A DNA stretch of 32,793 nucleotides from an uncultured Actinomycetes bacterium (GCA_937888775.1 CALAQT010000561.1:1-32793), one strand, 5' to 3'. Positions 7,268 through 15,776 are shown, counted from the stretch's first letter. Translations and numbers: made by a program. The notes: a model not told the origin generated them from the sequence alone.

Positions 7268-7840
7268 CCGCCGGCGGCAGCGACGGCGTCGGCGTCAGCG
7301 CGACCAGCTTGACGTTGCCCGCGGTCAGGAGCGTTGAGCTTTCTCTAGCCGCTCAGCGGGCGGCTGGTGTAATGATGCGAAAGAGCCCCGCGACGCAGCG
7401 AACCTACCGTGGCATCTACGAGCGGTTCGCCGGCTGGCTCTCAGAGCACGAGGATGCGGCGCCCGCGTCAGTTGACGCGTTTACGCCCGAAGCGCTGGTC
7501 GACTACCTAGACGGGCTTGAGCGACGCTGCTCGATGTCGACGGTCAAGAAGGAGCGCGCGGCGTTGCGAAAGCTCGCGCGCCACCTGCACCAGGTCGGGC
7601 TGATCGACGCGACCGTGATCTTGATGGTCGAGATCCCGACCGTCCATGACACTGCGCCTGCCCGCCAGGGACTTGACCGCCAGGCCTGGGAGCAGGTCTT
7701 GACCGTCGCCCGGGCCCGGCTTGCCGGATCGCCACGGGCGCGCTGCTCACCGATCGCTGCCGGGCGCGATCTCGCATTGATCGAGACTCTCGGCGGCGCT
7801 GGCCTTCGCTCACACGAAGCGCGCTCGCTGCCTACCGATC
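7264..7840 (+). pseudogene. Tyrosine recombinase/integrase, truncated in the catalytic domain
   Basis: GTG start overlapping the preceding stop. The N-terminal SAM-like core-binding domain is intact (SPATQRTYRGIYERFAGWL, EALVDYLDGLERR, STVKKERAALRKLARHLHQVG). The catalytic domain begins at RDLALIETLGGAGLRSHEARSL, containing the first catalytic Arg. After about 7840 the sequence loses all recombinase similarity and the Lys, His-x-x-Arg, His and Tyr motifs are missing. It is therefore inactive. The frame stays open to 8211 through unrelated sequence, pointing to a recombination junction near CCGATCCCTTTGATC rather than a point mutation. Confidence 0.75.
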
Positions 7841-8214
7841 CCTTTGATCAGGGACGATCGGATAACCAGGGAGAGTCGGTGTATCGACCGCCTGGGGCGA
7901 GCGCGTCATCGCCGACGTCGAAGCCACCGACGAGCGCGAACGCGACCCGCTGGCCTGAGATGCCTGTCACCTACACGCGCTGCACGGCCTGGGGCGGGCA
8001 CTTCCTCGACTTCCAACCCACCCAACTCCGCGACCAGCGCCGCATCAACCACCGGCAAGCCGCCTACGCGCTGCTTGACCTCCACACCCCTTCCACCCCG
8101 ATTCATCGCCGCCAGCCTCCTCGAAGCCGTCGCCGTCTCGATCGGCGTCAACCGCACCCCCAGCGGCCTCCACATCGCCGCCTGACCGGCCCATTTATCC
8201 GGGGCAAGTAGGTA
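7841..8214. other. Junction region of uncertain origin
   Basis: Several frames are open on both strands and none is convincing. On plus, GERVIADVEATDERERDPLA ends at a stop near 7958 and another frame ends IGVNRTPSGLHIAA at 8185. On minus, a frame continuous with the gene at 8215-8955 reads MWRPLGVRLTPIETATASRRL. The stretch is most likely remnant sequence between two broken elements. Confidence 0.3.
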
Positions 8215-8955
8215 GAGCTCATTTCTTCTTGTGTTGCCACGGGGTTGGACGGTCGGACGCCCAGTGGGGGTGAGTGCTGGCTCTTGCTCGGCGATCAGAT
8301 CCTCCATCCTCGGAACGTCCACCGCCTCGACCGCTCCGTCGTCAGCCGCTCCTACGACGTCAATGTCGTCGATCTCGTCGTAGGCAGCGCGCAAGGCTGA
8401 CGCAACCGCGTCGGGTTCGTTCGCGCAAAGGTGCGCCCAGGCGACGTCCAAACGCTCCTGCTCTGAACCGCGTATCCGTTCGAGTCGCTCGATCTCGCCG
8501 TCAACCCACTCTTGGGCGGCAGCATCAATAGCTCCTTGGACCTCAGCGAGCAGTGCGGCCTGACGATCCAGTCGTTGCTGAACCCCGTCCCGGTCGGCCC
8601 CGCGGGCTACGGTCTCGGCCGCAGCCTGGCGACCGGCTTCGTCGCGCGCATTTTGACGGACGCGTCTGCGGTGGACTAGGTGCCACCACGGGACGGTCTG
8701 GTTGCCCGCGTTGATGAGCTCTCGATACAACGCTCGCTCGTCTGCGTGCTCTGGGGCTGGAGCGACCGGCGGGGCCCCGAAAGGTGCTAGTTCGGCCTCC
8801 AGATCTCCGACGCCCTGCTCACGTCTTAGATTCTCAAGTAGTGGCCGCGGGTCCGGTCGGTCAGGCGCATGGGCGACCGGCGGACCACTCGCCTGAAACT
8901 TCACCTGATGGGCCGAAAGCAGCGCAGCTTCCGTCGCCGCGGTCGTGTCGAGAGG
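8215..8955 (-). pseudogene. Remnant of a coiled-coil protein gene, cut at both ends
   Basis: The frame is open from a TAG at 8957 down to 8215 and beyond, with no good start near its 5' end; GTG at 8904 is the first possible start. The sequence is a genuine-looking charged helical protein: ERALYRELINAGNQTVPWWHL, a long Glu/Arg/Gln-rich coiled coil (QRLDRQAALLAEVQGAIDAAAQEW...), then WAHLCANEPDAVASALRAAY and ALTPTGRPTVQPRGNTRRNELYL. The arrangement PWW-basic helix-coiled coil-LxANEPDxV...L resembles uncharacterised actinobacterial proteins with a C-terminal nuclease-like part, but that part is absent. The 5' end abuts the IS1380 fragment at about 8960, so IS insertion probably removed the start. 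Confidence 0.5.
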
Positions 8956-8990
8956 CTATGGTGGCGGCCGGGGCGAGGTTGCCCGGGCGG

Positions 8991-9653
8991 TCAGGTCACG
9001 GCGGGGAGCGCTCGGATGCGTGTGAGCGCGGCTTGCCAGTCTGTTTGCCATGGCCAGCGGACGGGGAGGCGCAGTGTCCACTGTCGGCTGTGGCACGTGA
9101 GGCGGCCTGGCATCGCGAGCAGCTCTCGGCGGTTGGTGCGGGCGCGGCGGGGGGTGGTGTTGGGCAGGCCGATCAGTTCGGTCCAGCGGTGCAGGTTGTG
9201 CGCGATCGCCGCGACCACCGTCCACGCAGCGTTCGCGTTGAACTGCCCGGACGGGGCGTGCGCGAGCGCCTGGTCAACGAGGTCGCGGATCTCGAGCTCG
9301 ACGTTGGCGTGATCTCGATGCTCAGCCTCCACGATCGGGAGTGGTTCGGTGCGGTTGGTCAGCGCCGCGTGGTGACGCCAGGTCGGGAACAGCTGCGCTT
9401 GAGCGCCGGTCAGACGCGTGCAGCGCACGATCAGCCGCTCCCCCCGGAACGTGGTCTCGATCTGCGCCTCCCCGGTCTTCGGGTAGTCAGCCAGGACCGT
9501 CCAGGCATCGTCGGCGATCAGGCTGATCGCCGCCAGCGATGGGGCGGTCAGCTTGACGGTGATCGAGTACAACACGCCCTTGCCGGCGAGTCGTGCGCGG
9601 AGCTTGGCGTTGTGAAACCCGGAGTCGGCGCGCAACAGGATCTCTCCACGGGC
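8991..9653 (-). pseudogene. IS1380-family transposase, C-terminal half
   Basis: About 220 residues matching the second half of an IS1380 (DDE_Tnp_1_4) transposase. EILLRADSGFHNAKLRARL includes the second catalytic Asp. A beta segment VLYSITVKL and VLADYPKTGEAQI follow, then VELEIRDLVDQALAHAPSG with the catalytic Glu, then NANAAWTVVAAIAHNLHRW. The first catalytic Asp and the whole N-terminal half are missing. Just upstream (9654) the sequence switches to a different IS1380 transposase reading the other way. Not functional. The right end of the element is probably near 8960. Confidence 0.85.
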
Positions 9654-9758
9654 GCCGGCGTCGAGTTCTCGATCGGCGTCAAGCAGCGCAAGTCAATCCG
9701 GGCGCTGATCGACCTGATCCCCAAGACCGATTGGGTGACGCTGGCTGACTATCCCCAG
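9654..9758 (+). pseudogene. Internal fragment of a second IS1380-type transposase, opposite strand
   Basis: Translation reads GAGVEFSIGVKQRKSIRALI then DLIPKTDWVTLADYPQ. It lines up with GVLYSITVKL...LADYPKTGEAQ of the neighbouring minus-strand fragment but differs enough to be a different IS1380 type. Only about 35 codons remain. It joins head to head with the larger fragment at 9653/9654. Confidence 0.55.
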
Positions 9759-9761
9759 GGG

Positions 9762-9911
9762 GGAGAGGGTGGTCTTGACCGTGGCGCGTCCCCGCTCGGT
9801 CGCGGTGGCGATCTCACCAGCGGTCATCGCGGTGGCGTCGGCGAGCGCCGCGAGCACGGCGCTCTTGGTCGCGCCCGGGGCCCGACGCGCCGTGGTAAAC
9901 GACGACGCGGC
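9762..9911 (-). pseudogene. Fragment of a winged-helix/HTH protein
   Basis: The minus frame from the stop at 9914-9912 reads RRAPGATKSAVLAALADATA, MTAGEIATATERGRATVKTTLS. This is the pattern of an HTH domain (TAGEIA-x-ATx-x-GRATV-x-TTLS) found in small actinobacterial regulators, normally followed by a second half and a short C-terminus. Here it ends at the junction with the IS1380 fragment (about 9760) and has no start codon. Relic only. Confidence 0.45.
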
Positions 9912-9914
9912 TCA

Positions 9915-10219
9915 GAGCGTCGGACGGGACGCCGTAAGCGGGTACGACTGAAACGACAGAAGTTGCGCGCTGGACGGGTGGAACGTTCAACGGCGCAACC
10001 AAGGAAGCTGCGCGCGAGAAGCAGGCAAACCGACTCCCGGGTTCCGGTCGGCTTGGGCGCGGCGCGCAGCTCAGGCCGCCAGTCGACGCGCACGCCATTT
10101 GCAGGTACCGTGGTGGGCACCAGCCCACCACGGTACGCTTCGCAACACAGAGAGTGACGGCCGCCTCGGCGTCAGAGAGTCATTGAGGTGGTGGTGCTGT
10201 CCACGGCCGGAGCCGACAG
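9915..10219. other. Intergenic boundary between mobile mosaic and SGNH locus
   Basis: No convincing gene. It contains the perfect palindrome at 10105-10136 and presumably the promoter for the SGNH gene at 10220; no clear -35/-10 pair was identified. Confidence 0.4.
10105..10136. repeat. Perfect 14 bp inverted repeat with 4-base loop
   Basis: GTACCGTGGTGGGC and its exact complement GCCCACCACGGTAC are separated by ACCA. No T tract follows on plus, and AAATGGC precedes it. It may be a transcription terminator, a regulator site, or a palindromic end left by a mobile element at the edge of the IS mosaic. Confidence 0.75.
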
Positions 10220-11200
10220 GTGAGCGATCTCGACGACGAAACCCGCCGGGCGCTAGGTTCGTGCAGAGCGCGGGGGACATGGCCCGCTTCCGATCCAGCC
10301 CGGAACAGGTTCGGCTGGATCGTTGGCCCGTTTCTTTGCCGGTCGCCCGCACACCGACTGAAGCTGACCGTAGCGCTCATCGCGCTGCTGGCGCTAGGCG
10401 GTGGTTACGCCCCGGCGGCGTTTGCGCAATGCGGGCGGACCATCACGGTGAACCCGACCGGTTCGCCTGTCGCTGGTCCGCCGCCGCTCGTGATCGGCGA
10501 CTCGGTTCTCTACGACGCCGCCAAGGTGCTGGCCGCTGACGGGTTCGCGGTCAACGCGATGGTCTGCCGGCAGATGTCACAGGGAATCGCGCTGCTTGAA
10601 GCCAAGGCCGGAACGCTTCCGCATCTGGTTGTGGTCGAACTTGGCACCAACGGTCCGGTGACCCGTGCCGACATCGAGCAGCTGCTCGCGATCCTCGGCC
10701 CGTCACGGATCCTGGCGCTGGTGACTCCGCACAACGGTGTCGCCCCGGAAGCGGACACCGTGATTCGCGACGCGGAGGTCGAATACGCCGGCCATGTCGG
10801 CGTGCTTGACTGGGACCGCTACAGCGCCGCTCACCCGGACTGGTTCGCGCCTGATGGCGTCCATCTCGGCGGCAGCGCCGGAATCAACGCGTTCGCCCAG
10901 CTGATCGAAACCACGCTTCCGTACGCAGACGCGTCAAGCACCCCGGGTTCGCAGAGCACGCAGTCGACGACGCCGTCGACCGGAAGCACGACCACCACGC
11001 AACATCCTCCGCCGAGCACCACCACTGTTACTTCTCTGTCCACGACTACCAAGCAGCAGCAGCATCCGTCCCCGAAGCCGCGGCTGGGCCGTCTTACCGT
11101 GTCGCCCATTGGCCTGTCGGACTCGATCCGGCGCGTGGAGATCAGCGTGAGCGCCGTACTGCTCGCTGTTCTCAGCGCCCGAGTTCATGCTCTGTGGTAG
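10220..11200 (+). CDS. Secreted SGNH-family hydrolase with Ser/Thr-rich C-terminal stalk
   Basis: An exported SGNH/GDSL-like protein, probably an acyl-esterase or acyltransferase acting outside the membrane. With the GTG at 10220, residues 47-69 are a signal or anchor segment (LKLTVALIALLALGGGYAPAAFA) followed by QCG. SGNH blocks: GDSV with nucleophile Ser95, Gly in VNAMVC, LGTNG with Asn144, PDGVHL with Asp212/His215. The catalytic set is complete. Residues 238-285 are a Thr/Ser/Pro/Gln stalk, and the tail (SVSAVLLAVLSA) is hydrophobic, so it may be surface-tethered. The start is uncertain: the 46 residues before the signal are unusually long and no strong ribosome site is seen. Close paralog of the protein at 12938 and of the first half of that at 16854. 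Confidence 0.8.
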   Translation: MSDLDDETRRALGSCRARGTWPASDPARNRFGWIVGPFLCRSPAHRLKLTVALIALLALGGGYAPAAFAQCGRTITVNPTGSPVAGPPPLVIGDSVLYDAAKVLAADGFAVNAMVCRQMSQGIALLEAKAGTLPHLVVVELGTNGPVTRADIEQLLAILGPSRILALVTPHNGVAPEADTVIRDAEVEYAGHVGVLDWDRYSAAHPDWFAPDGVHLGGSAGINAFAQLIETTLPYADASSTPGSQSTQSTTPSTGSTTTTQHPPPSTTTVTSLSTTTKQQQHPSPKPRLGRLTVSPIGLSDSIRRVEISVSAVLLAVLSARVHALW

Positions 11201-11601
11201 CCCGCCGGCCGCGTCAAGCCGAGCGCGGCGTCCTCCTGGCCTCACGCGAGTGACCGGACGCCGGACATCGGGCCGGCTCCCACGATCGCCCAAGCTTGCC
11301 GGATGCGAACTGCGCGGCAGCCACGAACGGGGCTGTCGCGTGCGCGAGGCATGCGGAAGGGACACAGCTTCAAACGGACGCTCATCGAGATGTGTTGGGA
11401 GCGTGAGCCCCAATCCGATTGGTCGGTCGGGCCGGGAACGGACGACGGTATATCCCCAAATTCGATCGGGGAGGTTCTCAATTCTCAATCGACTTGACAG
11501 GTTCCACACGGCGAGGCCTGAACCGGCAGACGCTCCCCTCGGCCTGCCGGACCACAGGCCGGAAGCTGCGGATAACCTCATAGGGGCTTGAGCTTGTCTT
11601 G
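11201..11601. other. Intergenic region between convergent genes
   Basis: About 400 bases between the ends of the SGNH gene and of the minus-strand exported protein. Short open frames on both strands are Arg/Ser-rich and look non-coding. No terminator hairpin stood out. Confidence 0.5.
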
Positions 11602-12819
11602 TCAGCTGGCGCAGCGGCCGCTCGCGAGTGCAACGTCCGCGGACATCGCGCCGGCGCCCGGTCCGCGCCGGACCGGGATCACGACCACCATGCCGTGCAC
11701 GCCGGAGGGTCGGGCGCGCGCGCCTATCACCAGAAGATGAGCATGGCAGCGGAACATCGAAAGCGGCCTGACCGAGCCGGGGACTGTGTCACGCGTAACC
11801 GATCGCTGCGTCCCGGACGCTTGAACGACTACCCCTCCGAACCCGGAAGCGGTGGTGATCAGCCCGGCGCAGGCGCCACCGCCGAGCGCGACCAGCCCGG
11901 CCAGCCGGCCTCCCGGCGCGGTGAGAGGCGAGAAAGCCCGAGCTGAAAGCGCGCCGAGCACAGTCTTGGCCTGGCTTGATGCGGCCGCGCATATGCTCGA
12001 ACCGAACGCGGCGTCCAGGCTTGCGGTCGGTGCGGACGGGAGCGTCAGCGGCGTCGCGACGGTGGTGTTCAGCGACGCCTGCCGGCCTGATCTGGAGATC
12101 GTGACCGTCACGATCTGTGCCGCGCAGCCCTTGCCGCCGAGAAACGCCAGCTGCACCGTACGTCCACCTACCAGCACCGCGCTGGTGACCGCCCCGCGCG
12201 CGCAAGCCTTGCTCACCGCCGGTCCGTCCAAAGCGATCGTGCCCTTGACGGTCACCTGGCCGGTCGACGGGTTCACGACCGTCAGCTGGCATCCGGCGCA
12301 CGGCTTGCTGCCGGAGGCGATCAGCAGCTGCCCGGGCGCCCAGGCGAGCGCGACCGGAGCGTTATCGGCGCCGAGCTGAAGGATGCCGCCGCGGCCGAAA
12401 TGCTTCTGGCGAGATCCGGTGCCATTCAGCGCGATGATCCCGCCGCGCTGCTGCGGGCCTATAACGCCGACCCAAGCGTCGGCTGATCCGGGGTTGGCGG
12501 CCAGCGAGATCGCTCTGGTGCTCGGTCCCAGACGCGGCTGGGAGATGCCGAGGTTGCCGTAGGCGAGATCGATGCTGCCGTCAAGCAGAAGGCGGACGAG
12601 CACAGGCCGCCACCGCGGGGACTGCGCGCGGTCGCTCATCGACCCGGCCAGAAGCGCTCCGCCGTCGGAGAGCCGGCTGACCGTTGCGACCTGCAACCCG
12701 CGGTCCGCGAACCCCGGAATCGCAAACACCGGCATCTGCACGGAGGCGAACGCGACAGCACACAGCAGCACGGCGAGCGCCGCAGCGAAGATGAGAGCGC
12801 GCCTGAAACCTGCCGGCAT
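11602..12819 (-). CDS. Exported hypothetical protein with delta-60-like repeats (405 aa)
   Basis: ATG start; N-terminal signal or anchor (RRALIFAAALAVLLCAVAFASV). The mature protein is Gly/Ala/Ser-rich with beta-strand spacing. It has segments resembling delta-60 or beta-propeller repeats: RPVLVRLLLDGSIDLAYGNLG, TGSRQKHFGRGGILQLGADN, QLTVVNPSTGQVTVKG. Cys residues are scattered (PCAGCQ, KGCAAQ, SSICAA, GACAGL), consistent with secretion. No enzyme motif is visible. It lies divergently from the SGNH gene at 12938 with 118 bases between them, so they may share a control region. Role unknown; a propeller-like surface binding protein is a guess. Confidence 0.65.
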   Translation of the reverse strand: MPAGFRRALIFAAALAVLLCAVAFASVQMPVFAIPGFADRGLQVATVSRLSDGGALLAGSMSDRAQSPRWRPVLVRLLLDGSIDLAYGNLGISQPRLGPSTRAISLAANPGSADAWVGVIGPQQRGGIIALNGTGSRQKHFGRGGILQLGADNAPVALAWAPGQLLIASGSKPCAGCQLTVVNPSTGQVTVKGTIALDGPAVSKACARGAVTSAVLVGGRTVQLAFLGGKGCAAQIVTVTISRSGRQASLNTTVATPLTLPSAPTASLDAAFGSSICAAASSQAKTVLGALSARAFSPLTAPGGRLAGLVALGGGACAGLITTASGFGGVVVQASGTQRSVTRDTVPGSVRPLSMFRCHAHLLVIGARARPSGVHGMVVVIPVRRGPGAGAMSADVALASGRCAS

Positions 12820-12937
12820 CGGCGCATCTTATGTTGATCTCGGCGCTCGCGTCCCGCCTGGCCGGGCTGCGCTAGAGGTGTTGGCGGCGGGAAGCTTGTC
12901 CGTTGTGAAAGAGTACGGGGCCGATGGGACGGCTGGC
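12820..12937. promoter_or_regulatory. Shared divergent intergenic region
   Basis: Separates the divergent starts at 12819 (minus) and 12938 (plus), so promoters for both should lie here. No box could be assigned with confidence. If the alternative GTG at 12905 is the plus-strand start, the region shortens by 33 bases. Confidence 0.4.
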
Positions 12938-13588
12938 ATGCTGACACGTCGACCGCGCGTCGCGGCTGCGGTGTTCACGCTCAGCCTGAGCGTGTTCTGT
13001 TCAGGCGCGTCTGCTCAATGCGGGCAGACCACCGACCGCGCTCCGCGGGGAGGCACGTTCGACGGGCAGCCGGCGCCGCTGGCGCTCGGCGACTCGGTGC
13101 TCGACGACGCCTCCGGCGAGCTCGCCGGTCTCGGCTTTCATGTCAACGCAATGGTGTGCCGGACGATGACTCAGGGAATCGCATGGTTGCAATCTCGCTC
13201 AGGTCAGCTTCCGCATCTCGTCGTGCTCGCCCTGGGAACGAACGGGTACATGACCCAAGGCGACATCGACCAGGTGCTGAGCATCCTGGGACCGAACCGG
13301 GTGCTCGCAATGGTCACCCCGCATCACGGCGATCTCCCGTACGTTCCGGGCGTGATCCGCGCCGCCGCACGCCAGGATCGCGGGCGAATCATCCTGCTGG
13401 ACTGGGATCGTCTGAGCGCTGGGCAGTACGGCTGGTTCGCTCCTGACGGCATTCATCTCGGCGGTCAGGTCGGAATCGACGCGTACGCTCGGCTGGTCGC
13501 CAGCACGCTGGCGTTTGCTCCGCAACCATGCCCCCCTTTCGGAGCAAAGCGCGGCGGCGCAATGCGCGACGGCACACGCGCGCCGTAG
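12938..13588 (+). CDS. Secreted single-domain SGNH-family hydrolase
   Basis: A 216-residue exported SGNH protein. Signal peptide MLTRRPRVAAAVFTLSLSVF..SGASA, then mature QCGQTT. Catalytic blocks: GDSV with Ser53, VNAMVC, LGTNG with Asn102, PDGIHL with Asp170/His173. It aligns over its whole mature length with the protein at 10220 (shared GDSVL-DA, F-VNAMVCR-M-QGIA, LPHLVV-LGTNG, ILGP-R-LA-VTPH, LLDWDR, WFAPDG-HLGG), so the two are duplicates. It lacks the Thr/Ser stalk, ending in a short basic tail, and is probably freely secreted. ATG 12938 fits the signal peptide; GTG 12905 is an in-frame alternative. Confidence 0.82.
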   Translation: MLTRRPRVAAAVFTLSLSVFCSGASAQCGQTTDRAPRGGTFDGQPAPLALGDSVLDDASGELAGLGFHVNAMVCRTMTQGIAWLQSRSGQLPHLVVLALGTNGYMTQGDIDQVLSILGPNRVLAMVTPHHGDLPYVPGVIRAAARQDRGRIILLDWDRLSAGQYGWFAPDGIHLGGQVGIDAYARLVASTLAFAPQPCPPFGAKRGGAMRDGTRAP

Positions 13589-13617
13589 CGCGGCAGCGTC
13601 TCTGGACGCAGCCAGCG

Positions 13618-14181
13618 CTAGCCGGCGGAGGCGTAGTCGACGTCGATCTCGATCACCCCGTAGCCCTTCTGCAGCAGGAAGTCGGTGAGGACGGTTCGCC
13701 CGTGGTAGCGGGAGCGCAGCTCGCACAGGGTCGAGCCCGGTCCTTTCGGACCCAGGGTGCACTTGGCGTGCGGGTAGGCCTTCTTTGCCTGGGTCAGCGA
13801 AGACCCGCGCGGTTTGCCGGTCAGCCCTGAGGGGTGAATACCTTTGCTCGTCGCCTGCGTGGGGGAGGCGGTCCACATTCCGTTCGCGTGCCCGTGTGGG
13901 TCGAATCCGACGCGACCGACGAGCGTCTTCTGAAATCCCCAGACTAGATCGCGCTTACCGCACGGCTCGCAGTAGGACGGCTTGCCGAGTACGGCACGGA
14001 CATGCGCCTCGGTGTCTCCGAGCTTGACTCCGTCGATACGCTGCCCGACGGTGATCGCGCCCATCGCCAGGGCGGGAAGGCACAGCATGATCAGCGTCGC
14101 GAGCACGCCAACCGTGGCGATCCTCCAATCTGGCCGCTCGCCCGCCCGTCCCGAGAAGGCCCTGACTTTCCCAAGCGTCAT
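13618..14181 (-). CDS. Exported hypothetical protein with GVKLGDTEAxVRAxLGKP motif (187 aa)
   Basis: ATG at 14181 preceded by AAAGGGA. One hydrophobic segment at about residues 22-42 (TVGVLATLIMLCLPALAMGA) acts as signal or anchor. The motif IDGVKLGDTEAHVRAVLGKP is typical of small exported actinobacterial proteins with a BamE/SmpA-like strand-helix start. Four Cys follow (SYCEPCGK, AKCTLG, TLCELR), suggesting disulphides. The C-terminus GYGVIEIDVDYASAG is beta-like. Divergent from the MBOAT gene with about 200 bases between. Function unknown. Confidence 0.65.
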   Translation of the reverse strand: MTLGKVRAFSGRAGERPDWRIATVGVLATLIMLCLPALAMGAITVGQRIDGVKLGDTEAHVRAVLGKPSYCEPCGKRDLVWGFQKTLVGRVGFDPHGHANGMWTASPTQATSKGIHPSGLTGKPRGSSLTQAKKAYPHAKCTLGPKGPGSTLCELRSRYHGRTVLTDFLLQKGYGVIEIDVDYASAG

Positions 14182-14384
14182 CTTCGTTCCCTTTCGCGTG
14201 CGGCGAATCTCGAACGCGACAGAGTATCTAACCGCCGGCCAAACGGGCTCATCGGCCCGTCCGACGCAACGCGGAAGTGGCCTTTCCCAGTGAGCGTTGA
14301 TGGTCCGGCAGACGTTCGCTGCTGGCAGCGGATACTGTCCGCGTTTTCGGCTGCGCAGAGCGCGGCGCGGTCAGGTCACCATCG
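14182..14384. promoter_or_regulatory. Divergent intergenic region upstream of the MBOAT gene
   Basis: Two hundred bases between divergent starts, expected to hold promoters for the minus-strand exported protein and for the MBOAT-SGNH operon. No consensus boxes were certain. Confidence 0.35.
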
Positions 14385-15776
14385 ATGCTTTTCCCTTCGG
14401 TTCAGTTCGCCATCTTCTTCCCGATCGTCCTCGCGATCTCCTGGGCGCTGATGGCCCGTCCGGCGCTTTGGAAGCCGTTCATTCTCGTCGCCAGCTACGT
14501 GTTCTACGCGGCGGCGAGCCCGACGTTCTGCCTGCTGCTGGCCGGGGTCACGCTGTGGAACCATTTCGCCGCAAAGCTGATTCATCCGATCCGTGATGAG
14601 CGCGCGCGCGGAGGGCTGTGCGCGGTCGCGGTCGCCGGGGACCTGTTCACACTCGGCGTGTTTAAGTACTACTCGTTCTTCGCGCAGTCGCTCGCGCGGG
14701 TGCTGCAAGGACTGTCGTTGGGAATGCCGTTGCCGTTGTTGACGATCGCGTTGCCGGTCGGGATCAGCTTCTTCACCTTTCAGGCGATCTCCTACACCGT
14801 GGATGTCAAACGCGGACTGATCACGCCCGCGCGGCTGATCGACACGGCGGTCTATCTGAGCTTCTTCCCGCATCTGGTCGCCGGCCCGATCGTCCGCGCC
14901 CGCGAGTTCCTGCCGCAGCTCGCCCGCCCGCGGGATCCTGAGCGGGTTGCTGTCAGCTCCGGGCTTCTGCTGATCGCCATGGGGCTCGTCAAGAAGGTCG
15001 TGATCGCCGACTATCTCGGCCGGACCGTGGTCGATCCGGTGTTCGGCGTCCCGCAGGCTTATCACGCGCCAGACGTGCTGCTCGCCGCGTACGCGTACGC
15101 CGCGCAGATCTATTGCGACTTCTCCGGTTACACCGACATCGCGATCGGGCTGGCGCTGCTGCTGGGGTTCGTGTTTCCGCAGAACTTCAACAGTCCCTAT
15201 CGCGCGACCGGGTTCAGGGATTTCTGGCGGCGCTGGCACATGACCCTGTCGCGGTTCCTGCGCGATTTCCTGTACATTCCGCTGGGCGGAAGCCGCGGTT
15301 CGCGGCTGTTCACCTACCGCAACCTGATGATCACGATGGTGCTCGGCGGACTGTGGCATGGCGCCGCGTGGACGTTCGTGATCTGGGGTGCGTATCAAGG
15401 GGTTGGACTGATCGCCGAGCGTGTCCTTCACGGGAAGATCAGGGCACCGGGGTGGCTGCGGTGGCTAGTCACCTTCCATCTCGTCGTGCTGGGCTGGGTC
15501 ATATTCCGCGCGCAAGGGATAGGAGAAGTCTGGAGTTTCCTATCGCGCCTCGGGTCGCCCGGGTCGCCAACGCTGTGGAGCGTGCCGGTGGGGTTGGCGA
15601 TCGCGGTCACGATCGTGCCGCAGCTGCTGCCCGCTAGCCCGGTCGAGCACGTTCAGGATCGGATCGGGAAGCTCAGCCCGGTCCTGCTCGGCACGGCGCT
15701 GGGAGTTCTCATACTGTTCGTCGCCGCGACGGTCCCCAGCCAGGGCGTCCCACCGTTCATCTACTTCCGTTTCTGA
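14385..15776 (+). CDS. MBOAT-family O-acyltransferase (AlgI/DltB-like)
   Basis: A 463-residue polytopic membrane protein of the AlgI type, which passes acyl (usually acetyl) groups across the membrane for O-acylation of extracellular glycans. Start MLFPSVQFAIFFPIVL is typical of AlgI. About ten hydrophobic segments. Family motifs: FKYYSFF near 93, LPVGISFFTFQAISYTVDV, FFPHLVAGPIVR near 160-171, YCDFSGYTDIAIG, NFNSPYRATGFRDFWRRWHMTLS with His285, and GGLWHGAAW with the invariant His325. No motif is missing. Its stop overlaps the start of the next SGNH gene (TGATG), so the two are translationally coupled; this is the usual partnership of AlgI-like MBOATs with an SGNH partner. Confidence 0.93.
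   Translation: MLFPSVQFAIFFPIVLAISWALMARPALWKPFILVASYVFYAAASPTFCLLLAGVTLWNHFAAKLIHPIRDERARGGLCAVAVAGDLFTLGVFKYYSFFAQSLARVLQGLSLGMPLPLLTIALPVGISFFTFQAISYTVDVKRGLITPARLIDTAVYLSFFPHLVAGPIVRAREFLPQLARPRDPERVAVSSGLLLIAMGLVKKVVIADYLGRTVVDPVFGVPQAYHAPDVLLAAYAYAAQIYCDFSGYTDIAIGLALLLGFVFPQNFNSPYRATGFRDFWRRWHMTLSRFLRDFLYIPLGGSRGSRLFTYRNLMITMVLGGLWHGAAWTFVIWGAYQGVGLIAERVLHGKIRAPGWLRWLVTFHLVVLGWVIFRAQGIGEVWSFLSRLGSPGSPTLWSVPVGLAIAVTIVPQLLPASPVEHVQDRIGKLSPVLLGTALGVLILFVAATVPSQGVPPFIYFRF

Noticed and set aside
7906..8214. C-terminal extension of the minus-strand gene remnant through 7906
   Set aside because: Protein character falls away after about 8215 and plus-strand alternatives are equally open, so the extension was not annotated as part of the gene.
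8784..10157. 457-codon plus-strand frame
   Set aside because: Most of it is antisense to the IS1380 fragment. Only the 9654-9758 part has protein similarity, and that is a relic.
14376..15431. 351-codon minus-strand frame opposite the MBOAT gene
   Set aside because: Composition (Arg/Gln/Asp/Glu repeats) is the usual antisense shadow of a hydrophobic GC-rich gene; the plus-strand MBOAT motifs are decisive.
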